Positions 1 to 7,696 of a stretch of 23,697 nucleotides of DNA are shown one piece after another. The stretch is from a virus: positions 26,786 to 50,482 of the IMG/VR virus record IMGVR_UViG_3300002514_000038; one strand, 5' to 3'. Each line of letters starts with the position of its first letter. The first letter of the stretch is position 1. The notes beneath the pieces were generated by a model. It saw only the letters and a list, made by a program, of their open reading frames with translations, was not told the origin of the DNA and did not search any database. The position numbers were made by a program, and so were the translations under genes.

Positions 1-2
1 TA

Positions 3-158
3 AAGAAAGATTTAACCAATAAAGAATTAAGGATAAACCAACAAAAAGAAGAAATAAAAAAAATGGAGGATGTATTAGAACACTTTAAGCATGTCACAGT
101 AAATAGAAGAGCACAATACTTAAAAACCTCTAATTTAGAAGACACATACTTAGATTAA
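3..158 (+). CDS. 3' end of an unknown protein (5' truncated by window)
   Basis: An open frame runs from the window edge to a TAA at 156-158 and encodes about 51 residues. It is rich in Lys, Glu and Gln (KELRINQQKEEIKKMEDVLE), a composition typical of an alpha-helical or coiled-coil C-terminus. An ATG at 63 could in principle start a 31-aa protein, but the frame stays open to the left edge, so a truncated longer gene is more likely. The next gene starts 5 nt downstream. No family was recognised. Confidence 0.6.
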   Translation, partial: KKDLTNKELRINQQKEEIKKMEDVLEHFKHVTVNRRAQYLKTSNLEDTYLD

Positions 159-163
159 ATATT

Positions 164-496
164 ATGGAATTAATAATTTGGATTTTAGCAGCATACGGAA
201 TGTCTCAAATACTAGTATTTGGGAGCATATTTGAGAAACATAGAAATTGGATAACCAAACACTCAACGTTCTTTGGTGATTTATTAGGATGTATGATGTG
301 CACATCTACCTGGGTAGGAGCTTTCTTTTCTTTGGCATTTTATTCACCAACGTTATCTATGATAACTATACCATATACTAATATATTTTTTGACGCAATG
401 TTAGCTAGCGGTGCAGTTTGGGCTATTAATGCTATGGTAGAATGGTTTGAAGAAACCAAACCCCAAGATGAAGATAAAGGCCCCGGAATTCTATAG
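164..496 (+). CDS. DUF1360-like small membrane protein
   Basis: This 110-aa protein has an N-terminal hydrophobic segment (residues about 3-20), a central C-M-M-C pair followed by TSTWVGAFFSLAF, and a third hydrophobic stretch (about 85-100) before an acidic tail. The arrangement of a Cys-x-x-Cys-(x)n-Trp-Val-Gly motif next to a membrane segment matches my recollection of DUF1360 proteins, which occur in phages and bacteria and have no established function. The ATG lies 5 nt after the preceding stop in the context TAAATATTATG, without a Shine-Dalgarno site. Membrane location is inferred from hydrophobicity; the family call is moderate. Confidence 0.6.
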   Translation: MELIIWILAAYGMSQILVFGSIFEKHRNWITKHSTFFGDLLGCMMCTSTWVGAFFSLAFYSPTLSMITIPYTNIFFDAMLASGAVWAINAMVEWFEETKPQDEDKGPGIL

Positions 497-526
497 TATA
501 ATTTGATTTATCTTGTAGAATATTTT

Positions 527-540
527 ATATTTTACATATG
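527..540 (+). promoter_or_regulatory. 14-nt start context shared with the gp46-like gene
   Basis: The sequence ATATTTTACATATG, ending in the aminotransferase ATG, is identical to 3490-3503, which ends in the ATG of the gp46-like gene. It may be a promoter or A/T-rich translation-initiation element. No Shine-Dalgarno site is present at either place. Confidence 0.4.
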
Positions 541-1728
541 AATAAAGTACAAATACCACTTTTTAAAGTTTTTATGTCGCCGGATGCACCTACAGAAGTA
601 GGTAAAGTATTGATGTCTGGATTTGTGGGGGAAGGCCCACAAGTTAAAAAATTTGAAAAAGTATTAAAATCTTATTTTAATAATAATAATTTAATAACAT
701 TAAATTCCGCTACTTCAGCTCTACATTTAACACTTCATTTACTAAAAAATCCCGTAACTCATATAGAATCATCATATACTCATGCCCCACAATTATCAGA
801 CTGGCCTGGACTAAAGAAAGGGGATGAAGTTTTGAGTTGTCCTTTAACGTGTACAGCAACTAATTGGCCAATATTAGCAAATAATTTAAATATAAAATGG
901 GTAGATGTAGACCGAGATACATGTAATATGTGTTTAGATGATTTGGAATCTAAATTATCCAAAAAAACCAAAATAATTATGCTAGTACATTGGGGTGGTA
1001 ATCCAATAGATTTAGATAGAGTAGAAATAATAAAACAAAAATGTAAAGAAAAATATGGGTTTAGACCTATTGTTATTGAAGATTGTGCACATGGTTTTGG
1101 GTCAGAATATAAAGGAGAAAAACTAGGAGCATCAAAATACGATAATTTCACGATTTATAGTTTCCAAGCTATAAAGCATTTAACTACCGTTGATGGTGGT
1201 TGTTTAATATTACCAGATAATAAATTTTATAAAAGAGCTAAATTATTAAGATGGTATGGAATAGATAGAGAAGATAATAGAAAAGATTTTAGATGTGAAA
1301 ACGATATATCGGAATGGGGGTTTAAGTTTCATATGAATGATATTGCAGCAACTATAGGATTAAGTAATTTTAAACACATTAAAACTATTATAGAAAAGCA
1401 TAAACAGAATGCTAAATACTATGATAAAGAATTAAAAAATATAGAAAATATTAAATTAATAAATAAGGGTGATAATAACCCTACTTATTGGACATATACA
1501 CTTAAAGTAAAACACCAAAAAAGGTTTATGGATATGATGGAATCAAAAGGAATTATGGTTAGTAGGATTCATGAACGTAATGATAAACATTCTTGTGTTT
1601 CTAAGTATAAAACAAAATTACCTAATTTAGATAGGTTAGTTAATGAAATGATTTGTATACCAGTAGGTTGGTGGCTAACTAAAGAGGATAGAGAATATAT
1701 AGTTAAGTGTATTAAAGGAGGATGGTAA
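538..1728 (+). CDS. DegT/DnrJ/EryC1/StrS-family aminotransferase (nucleotide-sugar)
   Basis: A 396-aa protein with the layout of PLP-dependent sugar aminotransferases. Visible motifs are the phosphate-binding NSATSALHL near residue 60, VHWGGNP near 150, the EDCAHGFGSEY segment whose Asp contacts the PLP ring nitrogen near 180, and the Schiff-base lysine K213 in FQAIKHLTTVDGG. Length is normal for the family (370-400 aa). Such enzymes aminate 3- or 4-keto sugars on nucleotide carriers. An insertion near residues 80-92 (SSYTHAPQLSDWPG) precedes the KKGDEVL segment. It overlaps the glycosyltransferase gene by 7 nt, so the pair probably acts on a glycan: phage-particle glycosylation, modified DNA bases, or host surface change are all possible. 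The family is clear; the substrate is not. Confidence 0.9.
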   Translation: MNKVQIPLFKVFMSPDAPTEVGKVLMSGFVGEGPQVKKFEKVLKSYFNNNNLITLNSATSALHLTLHLLKNPVTHIESSYTHAPQLSDWPGLKKGDEVLSCPLTCTATNWPILANNLNIKWVDVDRDTCNMCLDDLESKLSKKTKIIMLVHWGGNPIDLDRVEIIKQKCKEKYGFRPIVIEDCAHGFGSEYKGEKLGASKYDNFTIYSFQAIKHLTTVDGGCLILPDNKFYKRAKLLRWYGIDREDNRKDFRCENDISEWGFKFHMNDIAATIGLSNFKHIKTIIEKHKQNAKYYDKELKNIENIKLINKGDNNPTYWTYTLKVKHQKRFMDMMESKGIMVSRIHERNDKHSCVSKYKTKLPNLDRLVNEMICIPVGWWLTKEDREYIVKCIKGGW

Positions 1729-2762
1729 GAAATAAAAGTATTTCGTGTATAGTAATCACAAATGGATTAAATAATAGATTTCTCAAGGAGAGAACCTTAT
1801 TTAGCATTTTAAATACCACTAACACAATAGGGTGGGACGTAGAGATTATAGTAGTAGATAATAGTCCCGAACAAAATATTAAAACTATTTTAATAAATGA
1901 AGGATATAATAATGTAATAAGTAAAAGAATAAAGATAATAAATTCATTACCCAATCATTTACCAAAAGCTTTTAATCTTGGAGTAAAAACATCCACTAAA
2001 AAATATATAGCTTTATTTCATGATGACTGTGAAATACTAGATAATAAATGGGTTGAAAAATTAACTAGTGAACTAAATGATGATGTATATGCAGTAGGAC
2101 CAGAACTCCATACAAATGTAACCCCACATAAAATAATAACACAAAAATCATATCTTAAAGAAGTTCCTACTGTATTAGAAAGAGAAAAATTTTTATCCTT
2201 GGGAGGATATGATGAAACTTATTATTGGGGGTTTGAAGATGTGATGTTTTCCGCAAACATATTAAATCAAGGAAAAAACATAAAACAAATTCCAATAGAA
2301 TATGTTCATTTTGATGGCATGTCTACAATTCTACTACAAAGAAAAAATCATCCAAAAGTAGATAAAGATAAGTTTATAGAAATTCAAAATACTTTTGTAG
2401 GGATGAAAAGGAAAGAAGAATTCACCACCCACCAAGACGAAAACATGGAATATTTGGAAGTTAAGATTAAAGATGTAGCGCCTAATAAAGCGATGTATGC
2501 CTCACTTGTAGTCCTTAATAAATCATTTAAGATGAAAATAAGAAAAAATATAGGGGTAAATTTAGGGTATGGACAAACTTTTAAATACTGGAAAAGTGCC
2601 AATATACCTACAGAGGTATTAATAGGGCTGATGCCGAAAACTAAAAATGATATAGAAGTTTTAATGAAAGATATCAGAGAAAATAAAGATGGAGAACTTT
2701 ATAGTAGTTTAGAGAAATATAAAGGAGAGATATTTAAAAGATATTTTGAAACTACCCTTTAG
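1722..2762 (+). CDS. Family 2 glycosyltransferase (GT-A fold)
   Basis: A 346-aa protein starting at an ATG inside AAAGGAGGATGG, one of the few starts in the window with a strong Shine-Dalgarno-like sequence, although at very short spacing. The N-terminal part shows a GT-A fold: ISCIVITNG, then VEIIVVDNSP around residue 45, and the ALFHDDCEILD segment around 95-105, where the DD pair replaces the usual D-x-D. The GGYDETYYWGFEDVMFSANI motif near 160-180 is typical of GT2 enzymes (acceptor/catalytic region). The roughly 120 C-terminal residues (from about 220) are not recognised. The gene overlaps the upstream aminotransferase, so co-translation in a sugar pathway is likely. Its 3' end overlaps the convergent M23 gene by 11 nt. 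Confidence 0.85.
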   Translation: MVRNKSISCIVITNGLNNRFLKERTLFSILNTTNTIGWDVEIIVVDNSPEQNIKTILINEGYNNVISKRIKIINSLPNHLPKAFNLGVKTSTKKYIALFHDDCEILDNKWVEKLTSELNDDVYAVGPELHTNVTPHKIITQKSYLKEVPTVLEREKFLSLGGYDETYYWGFEDVMFSANILNQGKNIKQIPIEYVHFDGMSTILLQRKNHPKVDKDKFIEIQNTFVGMKRKEEFTTHQDENMEYLEVKIKDVAPNKAMYASLVVLNKSFKMKIRKNIGVNLGYGQTFKYWKSANIPTEVLIGLMPKTKNDIEVLMKDIRENKDGELYSSLEKYKGEIFKRYFETTL

Positions 2763-3459
2763 CGTTTGGGTCACAGAATTTACCTGCTCTATTTTCCCTC
2801 CCACCAGCAGGAATAGTACCACCATCCTCAATCATATTTATAGGGTTAATTTTATCCTCACCTCTCCAGGTTATATAATGTAAATGAGGACCACCAGAAT
2901 TACCTGCTCCCGGGTCATACTTTGCACCACCGGTTATCCCAATAGGGAAACCCTTAGGTACCTTTAAACCATATAAATTTTCATTAACAACTCTTAAATG
3001 ACAATACCCTACAGCATCACCATTATTACACTGTAGTTTTATAAAACCACCACAGTCACCCTCACCATCACTTGCTTTTGTTATTACACCCGCACATGCA
3101 GAGATTATAGGCTGATTATTTGAAACTCCAGTAGTATCTATATCTATACCTGAATGCATCCTATTAGTACCAGTAGCTGTTCTAAAACCATAACAACTAT
3201 TAATGTACTTAGGTAACCCTAAGAAAGTAGGTATAGGGTATAGTGTTGGAGCATCCTTGTTCTTTTTATATGAATCGGGAATAAAGGATAAGGCCTTTTC
3301 AAACTTTTCCTTACTTAAACGTGATAAAATTTGAAAATCTAGAGCTGTTGGATTCTGTAATCGTTTAACAAGTGCTTTTATTTTCTTTTTAAGTACGTAT
3401 TCCCACGCTTGTTCCGTTATTAATTCTTGGTATTGTTTTTCTGTAAGTTGTATTTCCAC
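2752..3459 (-). CDS. M23-family (LytM/lysostaphin-type) metallopeptidase
   Basis: Encodes a zinc peptidase that would cut peptidoglycan cross-bridges. Zinc ligands are visible as H102 and D106 in RMHSGIDID and the HLH motif (192-194) in GPHLHYITW. The frame is open upstream to an ATG at 3528, but that start would overlap the divergent gp46-like gene and give an odd N-terminus. I chose GTG at 3459 (235 aa) because it yields VEIQLTEKQYQELITEQ, which aligns residue for residue with the N-termini of the lysozyme (22608) and DHH (23177) proteins. An ATATTTAT box sits 19 nt upstream on the same strand. No signal peptide is present. It is one of three minus-strand genes. Family call strong; exact start moderate. 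Confidence 0.88.
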   Translation of the reverse strand: MEIQLTEKQYQELITEQAWEYVLKKKIKALVKRLQNPTALDFQILSRLSKEKFEKALSFIPDSYKKNKDAPTLYPIPTFLGLPKYINSCYGFRTATGTNRMHSGIDIDTTGVSNNQPIISACAGVITKASDGEGDCGGFIKLQCNNGDAVGYCHLRVVNENLYGLKVPKGFPIGITGGAKYDPGAGNSGGPHLHYITWRGEDKINPINMIEDGGTIPAGGRENRAGKFCDPNAKG

Positions 3460-3478
3460 TTCATATTGATTTATACTA

Positions 3479-3486
3479 ATAAATAT
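3479..3486 (-). promoter_or_regulatory. ATATTTAT box upstream of the M23 gene
   Basis: The minus strand reads ATATTTAT, ending 19 nt before the proposed GTG start at 3459. It is one of nine such boxes (one with a mismatch) found close to starts on both strands. Candidate phage promoter core or A/U-rich initiation element. Confidence 0.35.
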
Positions 3487-3489
3487 ACG

Positions 3490-3503
3490 ATATTTTACAT
3501 ATG
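3490..3503 (+). promoter_or_regulatory. 14-nt start context shared with the aminotransferase gene
   Basis: ATATTTTACATATG, ending in the ATG of the gp46-like gene, repeats exactly the sequence before the aminotransferase start at 527-540. Confidence 0.4.
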
Positions 3504-5828
3504 GAAATAGATAAATTAGAAAACCCATTTATTAAGGTAACATGGGATGATATACCAGAAAATTTTACTCAGGAACGGATAAAAAGAGTTAGGAGTTACT
3601 TCCAGAATAAGTATAATTCTAAAAATGTGACGGTTTTAACTCGAGGAATTGATAGAAAATCTGGTAAGGAACTCGATATAGACTTGGAACAAAATGTTAT
3701 GGACCCAATATATCAAAGAAAGTTGATGTCACAATTTGTAATGGCAAATGATATTGGTGCAGATATTAAATTATTAAAAAGATTAGATGATAAAGTAAAT
3801 GCAAAAATATCTGACGAACTAGAAATAGATACTAAATATAAAAGAGTTTATATTAAAAATATAAAATTTTCTAATTTTCTATCCTTTGGTGATGGTAACA
3901 TAGTAGATTTTAATAAATTAGGTGGAATCAGTGTAATCGACTCCAACCCCCCAAACTTCGGAGGTAAATCAGTGTTAGCGGTAGATTTAATATTATTCTT
4001 ATTTTTTAATACCACAACTAAAACAACTAAAGCTATGGACATCTTTAATAGATTTAGAAAATCTAATGAAGTATTAGTGCAAGGAGAAGTGGAAATAGAT
4101 GGTAATGATTATATAATAGTTAGAAAAATTAAAAGAAGAAAAACTAAAAAAGGTGATTGGTCAGTTAGTACTAGTTTAGAATTTTTAGAAAGAAAAAAAG
4201 ATGGGTCTTTACAAAATTTTACCGGAGAACAAAGACGTGAAACCGAGAAATTCATAAAAGAGTCTATTGGTACAATGAATGACTTTCTACTAACTGTACT
4301 GTCCACAGCAGGCAATCTAGAGTCACTGATAGACTCAAAACCCACAGAAAGAGGTAATATTCTAAGTAGATTTATAGGATTAGAAATTTTAAAGGATAAA
4401 GAGGATGTGTGTAAGAAAATGTACTCAGAATGGTCCAAAAAACTTATTTCTAATGTCTATAATACAGAAGAATTAAAAGAAGAAATAATAACATCACAGG
4501 AAGAAAAAGATAATCTATTAGAGATAACCATAAATCACCAAAAGGAACTAAACACAATAGTTACCCAACTTAAAAAAAAGAATAATTCTAGAGACGAATT
4601 AATAAGTCAAAAAAACACTGATATAGAGATAGAGATACAAAAGGTAAATCCTCGTCTTATAAAAGAAAATATTACTAACCATACCACTGATTTAGAATTA
4701 TTAAATAAAAAATTAACTGTGTATGGTGATAGTGAAAAACCAGACAGTGCAGACTTAGAGTTATTGAAAAATAAAAAAATAGAACTCAACACATTAATTT
4801 TAGAGAAAACTACCGATAACGCTAATTTGAGGAATGTAAATAAAACTACGAAAGAATTAGAAGAATCTGAAATATGTCCTTTATGTAAAAGAAATTTAGA
4901 TGATGTTGACCACAGTAACGAAATTAAAAAATTAAAGACTAAAATAACCAAACTTACTACCACTATAGATAAAAATAATAAACTTATAGAGAAATTAGAA
5001 AAATCAATTGATTTATTAGAATCTAAAAAAATAGTTTTTTATGAGTATGAAAAAGAGATTTTAAAAAAAGAAAGATTGGTATTAGAAATAGGACAAAAAG
5101 AATTAGTTATTACTAAATTAAAAGATAAATTAATAAAATGGAAAGAAAATAAAGAGAAGTTAGAGAAGAATGCAGAGATAGAGAAAAAAATATTAAGTTT
5201 AAATTCACAGTTAGATATATTAGAAACTAATAAGGATAAATTTTTTAGAGAAATAGAAACTTATAGTAATAGAATAAAAAATATTGATATTTTAGTTTCT
5301 GAACATATTATTAAGATAGATAAGATTAAAAAAGAGAATGACGTTAATAAAGTTTTTAGGGCTTATTTAACAGTATTTGGTAAGAATGGTATTATAAAAA
5401 CTATAGTTAAAAGTGTCGTACCTAAGTTAAATAATGAACTAATGAGGTTATTATCGGATGTTACTAATTTTATGGTAGAAATAAAAGTTAATGACAAAAA
5501 TGAAGTAGAATTCTGGATGGTAGATAACAACACAAATGTAGAAAAACTTTTAGCTAGTGGAAGCGGGTTTGAAAAAACATTAGCGTCTTTAGCTATTAGA
5601 ACAGTATTAACCAAAGTATCTTGTTTACCTAGACCGAATATAACAGTATTTGATGAGGTACTGGGGAAGGTCAGTAATGAAAATCTAGACCAAGTAGGGG
5701 TATTTTTTAAGCGAGTCAAAGAGTATTTTGAAAATATATTTTTAATAACACATAATCCTTTAGTAAGAGAATGGGCAGACAATATCGTAACTATTAATAA
5801 AGAAAATAATATTTCTAAGCTCAAATAA
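3501..5828 (+). CDS. gp46/SbcC/Rad50-like recombination ATPase subunit
   Basis: A 775-aa SMC-like ATPase. Visible are a Walker A-type loop N-F-G-G-K-S (K156), long coiled-coil arms, a zinc-hook CPLC (459-462), a divergent ABC signature A-S-G-S-G-F-E-K-T-L-A-S-L around 685-697, and Walker B TVFDEVLG with D718/E719. In T4, gp46 pairs with the nuclease gp47 for end resection, recombination-dependent replication and host DNA breakdown. It is longer than T4 gp46 (about 560 aa), partly because some 110 residues precede the usual N-terminal strand (here YKRVYIKNIKFSNFLSFG). No gp47-like phosphoesterase is visible nearby. The A-T-rich start has no Shine-Dalgarno site. Family call is strong; the N-terminal extension is unassigned. 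Confidence 0.9.
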   Translation: MEIDKLENPFIKVTWDDIPENFTQERIKRVRSYFQNKYNSKNVTVLTRGIDRKSGKELDIDLEQNVMDPIYQRKLMSQFVMANDIGADIKLLKRLDDKVNAKISDELEIDTKYKRVYIKNIKFSNFLSFGDGNIVDFNKLGGISVIDSNPPNFGGKSVLAVDLILFLFFNTTTKTTKAMDIFNRFRKSNEVLVQGEVEIDGNDYIIVRKIKRRKTKKGDWSVSTSLEFLERKKDGSLQNFTGEQRRETEKFIKESIGTMNDFLLTVLSTAGNLESLIDSKPTERGNILSRFIGLEILKDKEDVCKKMYSEWSKKLISNVYNTEELKEEIITSQEEKDNLLEITINHQKELNTIVTQLKKKNNSRDELISQKNTDIEIEIQKVNPRLIKENITNHTTDLELLNKKLTVYGDSEKPDSADLELLKNKKIELNTLILEKTTDNANLRNVNKTTKELEESEICPLCKRNLDDVDHSNEIKKLKTKITKLTTTIDKNNKLIEKLEKSIDLLESKKIVFYEYEKEILKKERLVLEIGQKELVITKLKDKLIKWKENKEKLEKNAEIEKKILSLNSQLDILETNKDKFFREIETYSNRIKNIDILVSEHIIKIDKIKKENDVNKVFRAYLTVFGKNGIIKTIVKSVVPKLNNELMRLLSDVTNFMVEIKVNDKNEVEFWMVDNNTNVEKLLASGSGFEKTLASLAIRTVLTKVSCLPRPNITVFDEVLGKVSNENLDQVGVFFKRVKEYFENIFLITHNPLVREWADNIVTINKENNISKLK

Positions 5829-5836
5829 ATATTTAT
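5829..5836 (+). promoter_or_regulatory. ATATTTAT box upstream of 5842 gene
   Basis: ATATTTAT begins directly after the TAA of the gp46-like gene and ends 5 nt before the next ATG. Part of the recurring start-associated box. Confidence 0.35.
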
Positions 5837-5841
5837 ATTAT

Positions 5842-6396
5842 ATGGAACCAAGAGTTAAACAATATCTTTTATTTATGTTCGGACAATGGAACACTCTAGA
5901 AAATAATACCGAGGTAGTTAATAACATTAAAGATGTTATGGGAACTATTGTCGCTGAAGAAGAATTTACATTTATAACTGGAGACCATGTAATAATAATG
6001 TGTATAAAATCTCGTATGCCTTTCGAAGAGATAGAAGAAGTATTAAAAGAGTTTCTAAGCCCTCATATCAACACATTATTTTTAATACCAAGACCAAGAA
6101 AATTATTTTTTAGATTGGACGAAAATCTTAAAAACCATTTATTTGGAAGCCCCAAAAAAAGGTATAAACACATAAATCCGAAAATTGCAGAAATTTTAAG
6201 TCAACAACTAAAATCTATCGTCGATAAAAGAGTAAAAAAATTAAAAAGAGATATTGATTTCTCTAAAAAAGATAATACCATTAAAAAGCTACAGCTCCTA
6301 CCAATGACAATAGATAGTTTATTGGATAAAATAATAGACCATGGAATTGATAGTCTAACAAAAGAAGAAAAAGAATTCCTAAATAGTTTTAATTAA
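5842..6396 (+). CDS. Conserved phage protein of unknown function with a C-terminal SLTKEEKEFL motif
   Basis: A 184-aa protein. The N-terminal half (to about residue 95) looks like a compact alpha/beta domain (TFITGDHVIIMCIKSRMPFEEIEEVLKEF), followed by a basic segment (120-140) and a C-terminal helix pair, SLLDKIIDHGIDSLTKEEKEFL. That ending resembles a short module I recall at the C-terminus of several Bacteroidota proteins (the DUF6576-type ending, LDKI..GIDSLT..EK..L); this comparison is from memory. It sits between the gp46-like gene and a thioredoxin-fold gene, 13 nt after the former, so it may be co-expressed with recombination functions. No enzymatic motif is visible. Confidence 0.75.
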   Translation: MEPRVKQYLLFMFGQWNTLENNTEVVNNIKDVMGTIVAEEEFTFITGDHVIIMCIKSRMPFEEIEEVLKEFLSPHINTLFLIPRPRKLFFRLDENLKNHLFGSPKKRYKHINPKIAEILSQQLKSIVDKRVKKLKRDIDFSKKDNTIKKLQLLPMTIDSLLDKIIDHGIDSLTKEEKEFLNSFN

Positions 6397-6402
6397 TAAA
6401 AT

Positions 6403-6741
6403 ATGAAATTAGATACCTCAAAATATAAAATAACCCTTATGACAGAAACTGTATGTCCTACTTGTCAGGAGATACAACAATTATTCACTGATAATCTTAT
6501 AAAATATGTCAACAAATGTATTACCCACAAGGTCGCGGGTGACCCAGTAACTAATAAAGAATTTGGAGAGAATAGATGGGAGTTTCACGACCTTGCGACA
6601 GACTTTCCAGATAGAGTAAATAACACACCAGTAATGATAATAGAGCATTTAGATGGAAAAAAAGAAATTTTTAGTGCTGGTAGAGGTTATGAAAGTGCTG
6701 AAGAAGCTTTACAATTAGTAAAAGAAAATTACTGCATTTAA
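6403..6741 (+). CDS. Glutaredoxin/thioredoxin-fold protein with CPTC active site
   Basis: A 112-aa protein that begins with strand KYKITLMTE, then VCPTCQEI, a Cys-Pro-Thr-Cys redox motif at about residues 18-21, and later NTPVMII around 75, where the Pro matches the cis-proline of the thioredoxin fold. Length and order fit a glutaredoxin-like protein. Phage glutaredoxins commonly serve ribonucleotide reductase or capsid/tail disulfides; no reductase gene is seen in the window. An insertion of about 30 residues (CITHKVAGDPVTNKEFGENRWEF) separates helix 1 from the later strands. It starts 6 nt after the preceding stop and is the last gene before the sigma-factor promoter. Confidence 0.75.
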   Translation: MKLDTSKYKITLMTETVCPTCQEIQQLFTDNLIKYVNKCITHKVAGDPVTNKEFGENRWEFHDLATDFPDRVNNTPVMIIEHLDGKKEIFSAGRGYESAEEALQLVKENYCI

Positions 6742-6757
6742 AAAATCTTTAAAATCC

Positions 6758-6788
6758 TTGTTCGTTACAAATTAATTTTTTATCTTTG
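6758..6788 (+). promoter_or_regulatory. Bacteroidota-type housekeeping promoter for the sigma-factor gene
   Basis: TTG at 6758-6760, 20 nt, then TATCTTTG at 6781-6788. This matches the -33 TTTG / -7 TAnnTTTG consensus of Bacteroidota sigma-A promoters (established knowledge). The predicted start of transcription is about 6792, giving a roughly 87-nt leader. This implies that host polymerase transcribes the gene, so it is probably early. Confidence 0.75.
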
Positions 6789-6797
6789 TACTCGTAT

Positions 6798-6826
6798 GTT
6801 ATACCTGACAAAAAGTCAGGTATAAC
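6798..6826 (+). promoter_or_regulatory. Perfect 12-bp hairpin in the leader of the sigma-factor mRNA
   Basis: Arms GTTATACCTGAC (6798-6809) and GTCAGGTATAAC (6815-6826) flank an AAAAA loop. It is followed by CCCTGG, not a T-run, so it is not an intrinsic terminator. It begins about 6 nt after the predicted transcription start. It could be a 5' mRNA-stabilising hairpin, a translation-control element, or, as DNA, an operator. Confidence 0.7.
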
Positions 6827-6878
6827 CCCTGGTACACTTATTGTACTATAATAGAGTAACTAATAAAAAATTAATATA

Positions 6879-7676
6879 ATGGCAAAAAACATATTCATCA
6901 ATCAAAACGAAATATCACATTATCTCAAAGATGTAAGAAAAAGAAAAATACTTACTCCAGTAAGAGAAAAAGAACTAGCTAAAATAATGTTAAACGAGAA
7001 CCCAGATATAGAAACTATACAAGAAATTCACCTTGAGTTATTAGAAGGAAATTTAAGGTTTGTGATTAGCGTAGCAAAAGATTATCAAGGACAAGGAGTG
7101 CAGTTAAGTGATTTAATTGCTGAAGGGAATTATGGACTTTTAAAAGCAATAAAGAACTTTGATTGGAATAAAGGATTCCGATTTATTTCTTATGCAGTAT
7201 GGTGGGTAAGGCAATCTATTTTACAATGCCTTAATGAACATGCAAGAACTATAAGGTTACCAGTTAACATTATACAACAACTACAAAAAGAAAGAAAAAA
7301 AGCAGGACAAGAAATAGAAAAATGGAATAGTAAACTTGCCTTATTACCGACTACAATAAATTATGATAAACCCATTAATGATGAAGGTGATACTTTGATA
7401 GATATGTTAGTTAATAATAATGCAGATAATCCAGAAGATATTTTTGCAGATGAATTAAATTTAAAAGATGAATTATTTAAACTAATGTCTACTTTAGATG
7501 AAAGAGAAAAAAATATAGTAATAGATTATTATGGGCTGTGTGGAACTCCTATGACCTTACAAGAAATTGGGGACGAATTAAGCCTAACCAAAGAAAGGGT
7601 TAGACAAATTAAGGAAAAAGTACTAAGAAAATTAAGAAATGATAGTTATCAGTTATTAGAATACTTAAATGACTAA
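6879..7676 (+). CDS. Phage-encoded sigma-70 family RNA polymerase sigma factor
   Basis: A 265-aa protein with region 1.2/2 at the N-terminus: LEGNLRFVISVAKDYQ, then the region 2 core DLIAEGNYGLLKAIKNFDW, and YAVWWVRQSI (-10 recognition helix) around residues 75-115. The C-terminal region 4 HTH is MTLQEIGDELSLTKERVRQI (about 222-241). Region 3 is short. The layout resembles Bacteroidota primary or secondary sigma factors rather than T4 gp55, so it would redirect host core polymerase to phage promoters, with the ATATTTAT boxes as plausible targets (inference). It has its own host-type promoter and leader hairpin. The large membrane-protein gene follows 20 nt downstream. Confidence 0.92.
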   Translation: MAKNIFINQNEISHYLKDVRKRKILTPVREKELAKIMLNENPDIETIQEIHLELLEGNLRFVISVAKDYQGQGVQLSDLIAEGNYGLLKAIKNFDWNKGFRFISYAVWWVRQSILQCLNEHARTIRLPVNIIQQLQKERKKAGQEIEKWNSKLALLPTTINYDKPINDEGDTLIDMLVNNNADNPEDIFADELNLKDELFKLMSTLDEREKNIVIDYYGLCGTPMTLQEIGDELSLTKERVRQIKEKVLRKLRNDSYQLLEYLND

Positions 7677-7683
7677 TATTTAT
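7676..7683 (+). promoter_or_regulatory. ATATTTAT box upstream of 7697 gene
   Basis: ATATTTAT begins at the last base of the sigma-gene stop codon and ends 13 nt before the next ATG. Confidence 0.35.
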
Positions 7684-7696
7684 CAATAAAAGATAA

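Noticed and set aside
780-1151. Minus-strand open frame opposite the aminotransferase
   Set aside because: It lies within a well-supported gene on the other strand, and its translation lacks any recognisable motif.
4109-5851. Several minus-strand open frames (4109-4438, 4607-4963, 5363-5851)
   Set aside because: All are antisense shadows of the gp46-like coding region, caused by low-GC codon use.
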